Assembly (NCBI RefSeq): GCF_000688235.1
Contig: NZ_JHYO01000030.1
Location: forward strand, 1-48,061
Direction: 5' to 3'
From: Terasakiella pusilla DSM 6293
GTDB lineage: Bacteria > Pseudomonadota > Alphaproteobacteria > Rhodospirillales > Terasakiellaceae
Length of the DNA: 48,061 nucleotides
Part shown: in pieces, positions 44,505-48,061 of the stretch
Layout of the letters: each line of letters begins with the position of its first letter
How positions within the stretch are numbered: position 1 is the first letter of the stretch
Position numbers and translations under genes: made by a program
The notes under the pieces: model-generated
The model's input: the letters and a program-made list of their open reading frames with translations, nothing else
The model's database searches: none
What the model was told of the DNA's origin: nothing

Positions 44505-45632
44505 CTAGAGCGACACAATGTTTCCGTCTTTGAAAATATGGCTACAGCCCAGTCTGGCTGCTTCGCCAGCCGGGTCTTTTGATTGTTCGAGGGCGTTCAC
44601 ACAGACGTGACCTTTTTGACGCAGGTCCGTAATCTGTTGAACATCGGTTCCAAACGGAACGAAAATCTTGTCTTTTGCCGTCGGTGCGGGCAAGGCGCGC
44701 ATCAGACTGTCGATATAGAAGGTAAAGCCGCTGGCCGTCTCGCCTGATCCGGCGATGTAACGGCCACCGCGTCCAAGTTCGCCGCGCGCGCCTTTGGCGT
44801 AAAATGTATAAGTCACGCCACTGTGATATTCATAACCGCGGTTTTCAACAGCATCGATGGTGATGTTGAGGTCCGGGGCCTGTGCGCTGACTTGGTCAAA
44901 GACACTCATCAGGGCTGTACGCAGATCGTCTGCTTCCCCCTTCAGATCGAGCTTTTTCAACGCTTCAATCGCGGGTTTGGCGGGTCCGGCGCTATCCAGC
45001 AGCTTGGCAAACAGGTCTGCTTCTTTACCACCCAAGGCTTTTACGCTTGCCGCATCCTTGCGATCAAGGGCCGTACGCAGTTCTTCTTGAGTGTCAGAAT
45101 CGATGTTCATGCTTTCGCACAGGGCCGGGACCAGACGGGGCAGGCCGAGATCAACGCTTAGACGTTCCGCACCGGCTTTGGTCAAAGCATCCATGGCAAG
45201 CAAAATCACTTCGCAATCACCGGCGTGGCTGTCGGCGCCGATCAGTTCGACACCCGCTTGGGCAAACTGACGTTCGGGACGTAATTGTGACCCTTTGACG
45301 CGCAAAACCTGACCTGTGTAGCTTAAACGCAATGGGCGCGGTTCTTTGACAAGGCGGGTTGTGGCGATGCGTTCCACCTGAACGGTCATGTCCGGTCGAA
45401 TGCCCAGCATGCGTTGGGACATGGGGTCCATGACGCGGAAGGTCTGGCCCGCAATCGCGGCACCGCTGCCTTGCAGCAGGTTGTCTTCAAATTCGATGAG
45501 GGGTGGTTTTACCCGATCGTAGCCATAAGTGGCGAAACTGGACATGAGATGGTCTACAACCGAAGCCTCATATTCAGCATCAATCGGTAATACATCTTCA
45601 AGGCCTGTTGGCAGTAACGCTCTGTCAGTCAT
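44505..45632 (-). CDS. hisZ: ATP phosphoribosyltransferase regulatory subunit
   Basis: 375 residues homologous to the catalytic core of class II histidyl-tRNA synthetase but without the tRNA-binding end. HisZ activates the short form of HisG at the first step of histidine synthesis. Class II features: PTGLEDVLPIDAEYEAS (N-terminus), motif 2-like RPLRLSYTGQVLRVKG, and GELGRGGRYIAGSG near the end. The ATG at 45632 (MTDRALLPTG) fits the family better than upstream in-frame starts. A short hisG is expected elsewhere. Confidence 0.9.
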   Translation of the reverse strand: MTDRALLPTGLEDVLPIDAEYEASVVDHLMSSFATYGYDRVKPPLIEFEDNLLQGSGAAIAGQTFRVMDPMSQRMLGIRPDMTVQVERIATTRLVKEPRPLRLSYTGQVLRVKGSQLRPERQFAQAGVELIGADSHAGDCEVILLAMDALTKAGAERLSVDLGLPRLVPALCESMNIDSDTQEELRTALDRKDAASVKALGGKEADLFAKLLDSAGPAKPAIEALKKLDLKGEADDLRTALMSVFDQVSAQAPDLNITIDAVENRGYEYHSGVTYTFYAKGARGELGRGGRYIAGSGETASGFTFYIDSLMRALPAPTAKDKIFVPFGTDVQQITDLRQKGHVCVNALEQSKDPAGEAARLGCSHIFKDGNIVSL

Positions 45633-45781
45633 TAAATCCATCCGCTTATGGCGTGCGAGTAAAAAATCCAAACGCGGCTTTCTAGCCGGAATCCCCTTCA
45701 ACGGCAAATGATAAAATAGAATCTGTCTGATTTTTTGGGTTTGTATCGTTTTATCGGCAGCAGGAGGCCTGAAATAATTAT

Positions 45782-45810
45782 GGGCTGTCGCATTTTGTAA
45801 GCGACAGCCC
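45782..45810. terminator. Orphan terminator-like hairpin between hisZ and the quinone oxidoreductase gene
   Basis: GGGCTGTCGC and GCGACAGCCC form a perfect 10-bp stem, followed on the plus strand by TTATTATT. No gene ends here: the flanking genes diverge. It could end a short transcript or serve another role. Other inverted repeats follow at 45837-45859 and 45859-45875. Confidence 0.5.
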
Positions 45811-45901
45811 TTATTATTGTGGCCTCAACCTGTCAAACTTGCCTTTTGTGTCGGCAAGTGCACTGTATTCGTGCAATGGCCCCTAGGTCAAGGCTAAAAA
45901 G

Positions 45902-45956
45902 TTGCTGCAATGCAGCAAAAATGACATTTGTCAATTTGTATTAAAGTCTTTAGAAA
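45902..45956 (+). promoter_or_regulatory. Palindromes and likely promoter of the quinone oxidoreductase gene
   Basis: TTGCTGCA-A-TGCAGCAA (45902-45918) is a perfect 8-1-8 palindrome. TGACA-TT-TGTCA (45922-45933) follows. A -35-like TTGTCA (45928-45933), exact 17-bp spacer and -10-like TAGAAA (45951-45956) come next. The first palindrome lies about ten bases upstream of the -35, a typical activator or repressor position. The regulator is not identified. Confidence 0.6.
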
Positions 45957-45994
45957 ACACAGATATATGAAATCAAAAGGATAGAGGCAGCCGC

Positions 45995-46993
45995 ATGACA
46001 GATGAGGCAATGAAGTGTGTTGAAATCAGCGAAGCCGGGGGGCCTGACGTGCTTAAAGTCGCGACGCGCCCGTGCCCTGAACTGGCTTCTGGCGAGGTGA
46101 TGATCAAGGTGCATGCGGCGGGGGTAAATCGACCCGATGTCATTCAACGCAAAGGCTTATATCCGCCACCGCCAGGGGCATCCGACCTGCCGGGGCTGGA
46201 AGTTGCCGGCGTGATTGTGGCCCTGTCTGAGGGAGTGACGGGACTTGCGATTGGGGACCGTGTATGCGCCCTGACAAACGGCGGCGGCTATGCTGAATAT
46301 TGCAACGTACCGGCAGAACAGTGCCTGACGATTCCGGCTTCTCTTTCCATGGCAGAAGCAGCTGCCGTGCCGGAAACATTTTTTACCGTCTGGTTTAACC
46401 TTTTTTTACAAGGTGGGTTAAAAGCGGGACAAACTTTGTTGGTGCATGGGGGGTCAAGTGGGATCGGGACGACCGCGATTCAGGTGGCATCGCAACTGGG
46501 GGCAACTGTTTACACGACCGCGGGTAATCAGGAAAAATGCCAAGCCTGTCTCGATTTAGGGGCGACGGCTGCTTTTAATTATAAAGAGACAGACTTTGTC
46601 ACGGACGTGAAGGAAGCCACGGAAGGTAAAGGCGTTGATATGATTTTGGATATGGTGGGCGGTGATTATATCGCACGCAATATCAAATGTTTGGCGCGTA
46701 AAGGTCGCCTGATCAATATCGCATATTTACAAGGCAGCACTGCGGAAGTGAATTTTATGACGGTGATGATGAAGCAATTGACCATCACCGGGTCGACCCT
46801 GCGTCAGCAACCTTTGGCGATTAAGGCCGAGATTGCCCGTCAATTAAAAGAGACAGTCTGGCCTTTATTGGAAAGTGGTGCGCTGAAACCTGTCCTTTTC
46901 AAGACTTTTGGTATGGAGGAGGCTCCCGCAGCACATGAATTGATGGAGAGCAGTGCACATATCGGTAAAATTGTTCTAAATGTTGAAAGTTAA
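45995..46993 (+). CDS. NAD(P)H:quinone oxidoreductase, zinc-free MDR family (PIG3/QorA-like)
   Basis: 332 residues of the medium-chain dehydrogenase/reductase superfamily. Catalytic domain: AAGVNRPDVIQRKGLYPPPP and DLPGLEVAG. Rossmann fold with nucleotide-binding VHGGSSGIGTTAIQVA. Zinc-ligand cysteines of alcohol dehydrogenases are absent, and the N-terminus resembles PIG3/TP53I3-type enzymes. It would reduce quinones by one electron or enals with NADPH. AGGATAGAGG precedes the ATG; the product length is usual for the family. Confidence 0.92.
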   Translation: MTDEAMKCVEISEAGGPDVLKVATRPCPELASGEVMIKVHAAGVNRPDVIQRKGLYPPPPGASDLPGLEVAGVIVALSEGVTGLAIGDRVCALTNGGGYAEYCNVPAEQCLTIPASLSMAEAAAVPETFFTVWFNLFLQGGLKAGQTLLVHGGSSGIGTTAIQVASQLGATVYTTAGNQEKCQACLDLGATAAFNYKETDFVTDVKEATEGKGVDMILDMVGGDYIARNIKCLARKGRLINIAYLQGSTAEVNFMTVMMKQLTITGSTLRQQPLAIKAEIARQLKETVWPLLESGALKPVLFKTFGMEEAPAAHELMESSAHIGKIVLNVES

Positions 46994-47014
46994 GCGTGTG
47001 AATTGCGAAGGTGT

Positions 47015-47044
47015 TTGACCTGAGCGAAAAACGGACTATATAGT
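47015..47044 (+). promoter_or_regulatory. Likely trcR promoter
   Basis: A -35-like TTGACC (47015-47020) and an overlapping TATATA/TATAGT -10 (47037-47044) lie at 16-18 bp spacing, about 70 bases before the trcR ATG. Confidence 0.55.
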
Positions 47045-47110
47045 AAGGAAAATGGGTCGATTGTGATCGATCAGGTTCTATTCATAAATTCTAGCATAAG
47101 GATCAACAAG

Positions 47111-47698
47111 ATGGCGCTGCCTCTTATGCCAAAGGCGACGGCCGTTTGGCTTGTCGAAAATACGGCACTGAGCTTTATTCAAATCGCCGATTTCTGTGGT
47201 TTGCACGAGCTTGAAATTCAAGCGATTGCGGACGGTGATGTCGGTATGGGGATGCAGGGGCTCAGCCCGCTTGCAAACGGTCAGCTCACACAACAAGAGC
47301 TGGATCGTTGCGCTGCAGACCCGAAAGCGCGCCTGAAACTGGCTAAGTCTACCAACCCTGTGCCTACAGCGCGCGGCAAAGGCGCACGTTATACGCCTGT
47401 GTCAAAACGTCAGGATCGTCCGGACGGGATCGCTTGGTTGTTGAAAAATCACCCGGAATTGCAAGACGTGCAGATTGCGAAACTATTGGGGACAACAAAA
47501 CCGACCATTAAAGCGATTCGCGATAAAACGCACTGGAATTCTGCTAACATTACAGCACGCAACCCAGTCACACTGGGATTGTGTACAGAAGCTGATCTGG
47601 AAAAGCTGGCGGTTATTGCACGTGGTCGTGCAAAGAAGCTGGAAAAGGCTGAAGATAGAGCTGCAGAAGCTTTGTTGTCAGATAGCAGCGAAGACTGA
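47111..47698 (+). CDS. trcR: Cell-cycle transcriptional regulator TrcR (DUF1013)
   Basis: 195 residues of the alphaproteobacterial DUF1013 family. Two predicted helix-turn-helix segments stand out: TALSFIQIADFCGLHELEIQ near residue 20 and VQIAKLLGTTKPTIKAIRDK near 125. Family members are annotated as cell-cycle transcription regulators. MALPLMPKATAVWLVENT is the typical N-terminus; the in-frame ORF starts 16 codons earlier, but AAGGATC lies before the ATG at 47111. Hairpins follow the gene, and an insertion sequence lies just beyond. Confidence 0.88.
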   Translation: MALPLMPKATAVWLVENTALSFIQIADFCGLHELEIQAIADGDVGMGMQGLSPLANGQLTQQELDRCAADPKARLKLAKSTNPVPTARGKGARYTPVSKRQDRPDGIAWLLKNHPELQDVQIAKLLGTTKPTIKAIRDKTHWNSANITARNPVTLGLCTEADLEKLAVIARGRAKKLEKAEDRAAEALLSDSSED

Positions 47699-47723
47699 TT
47701 TATCCCGATAGCGGATACGAAAA

Positions 47724-47750
47724 AGGCGCTTTCTGTTAAAGAGAGCGCCT
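47724..47750 (+). terminator. Terminator-like hairpin after trcR, lacking its T run
   Basis: AGGCGCTTTCT and AGAGAGCGCCT form an 11-bp stem (one G-U) with loop GTTAA, but CAGATTGCTG follows instead of Ts. Confidence 0.55.
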
Positions 47751-48061
47751 CAGATTGCTGACAAAGGTCTCGCCTTGGCGAGGCCTTTGTGATTCAATGA
47801 GGAATGCTTAAAAAACGCGGTCCTCAACAAACGGAACTTGAGATGGTCAGTCTGGATAGTCTGGTTCCGTCCAACCATCTTTTGCGCAAAATTGATGCGC
47901 ATATTGATTTCAGTTTCATTCACGACAAAGTGGCGCCTTTATATTGCGCCGATAATGGTCGACCTCCGCTTGATCCGACTATGTTGTTTAAGGCTTTACT
48001 GGTCGGTTATCTCTTTGGCATTCGCTCCGAGCGTCAGTTGGTGCGCGAGATTGAGGTCAAT
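47751..48061 (+). mobile_element. IS1182-like insertion sequence, left part (cut by window end)
   Basis: The left end is placed near 47751, directly after the trcR hairpin stem; this is inferred. A second perfect-length hairpin, ACAAAGGTCTCGCC / GGCGAGGCCTTTGT (47761-47790, one G-U), lies before the transposase start and could block read-in transcription. The other terminus is outside the window. Confidence 0.65.
47804..48061 (+). CDS. IS1182-family transposase, N-terminal part
   Basis: 86 codons run to the window edge. The product starts MLKKRGPQQTELEMVSLDSL and continues VPSNHLLRKIDAHIDFSFI, then GRPPLDPTMLFKALLVGYLF and GIRSERQLVREI. This is the DUF772-type N-terminus of IS1182/IS5-superfamily DDE transposases. 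The catalytic triad would lie beyond the window. The ribosome site GAGG is very close to this ATG; an in-frame ATG at 47843 is a possible alternative. Confidence 0.88.
   Translation, partial: MLKKRGPQQTELEMVSLDSLVPSNHLLRKIDAHIDFSFIHDKVAPLYCADNGRPPLDPTMLFKALLVGYLFGIRSERQLVREIEVN

Overview
The window is a chromosomal stretch of an alphaproteobacterium of roughly 50% G+C. The gene content best fits a marine or aquatic member of the Rhodospirillales: nadQ beside nadABC, a hisZ-purA pair, DUF3572 and DUF1013/TrcR genes, an alphaproteobacterial-type rpoH, and a tungsten-type aldehyde oxidoreductase. This placement is an inference from gene families; I cannot assign a genus. Both ends are cut inside insertion sequences: an IS3-family element on the left and an IS1182-like element on the right.

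Layout. (1) 0.4-5.5 kb: long-chain acyl-CoA ligase, M3 oligopeptidase, DUF3572 protein, and a receiver/HD-GYP protein (predicted c-di-GMP phosphodiesterase). (2) 5.6-12.2 kb: a multi-PAS histidine kinase, then a 1508-residue FecR/cadherin-like giant protein, probably secreted by a type I system. (3) 12.6-20.8 kb: an energy block with cytochrome bd oxidase (CioAB-like), a frame-disrupted MoaD-like gene, a FAD/Fe-S D-lactate dehydrogenase-like protein, a four-cluster ferredoxin and a tungsten aldehyde:ferredoxin oxidoreductase. (4) 20.9-26.3 kb: Na/Pi cotransporter-PhoU fusion, TSUP permease, DHH phosphoesterase, lipoprotein CtpA-like protease. (5) 26.35-26.68 kb: two tandem, nearly identical intergenic units exactly 180 bp apart. 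Each has a palindromic box, a -10-like element, a conserved 61-nt core and a strong intrinsic terminator; they look like a pair of sister small RNAs and are the most striking feature here. (6) 26.7-30.9 kb: a hybrid histidine kinase and its LuxR-type response regulator. (7) 31.0-36.1 kb: DUF1244, the NAD regulator NadQ, and the de novo NAD operon nadA-nadB-nadC behind an operator-rich promoter. (8) 36.1-40.3 kb: rhodanese, threonine aldolase, JAMM peptidase with a membrane protein, RluD-like pseudouridine synthase, and rpoH with a structured leader. (9) 40.4-43.0 kb: a small membrane protein coupled to a tail-anchored pseudokinase, a possibly undescribed two-gene module. (10) 43.2-47.7 kb: purA, hisZ, an inverted-repeat-rich intergenic region, a quinone oxidoreductase and trcR.

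How parts work together. nadA/B/C convert aspartate to nicotinate mononucleotide, and NadQ probably represses them through the palindromes upstream of nadA. The aldehyde oxidoreductase would pass electrons to the adjacent ferredoxin; the nearby FAD/Fe-S dehydrogenase and bd oxidase would feed or drain the quinone pool. The HD-GYP protein and the neighbouring kinase may form a c-di-GMP signalling pair, and the adjacent giant surface protein is a plausible output. No tRNA, rRNA, CRISPR array or prophage was seen.
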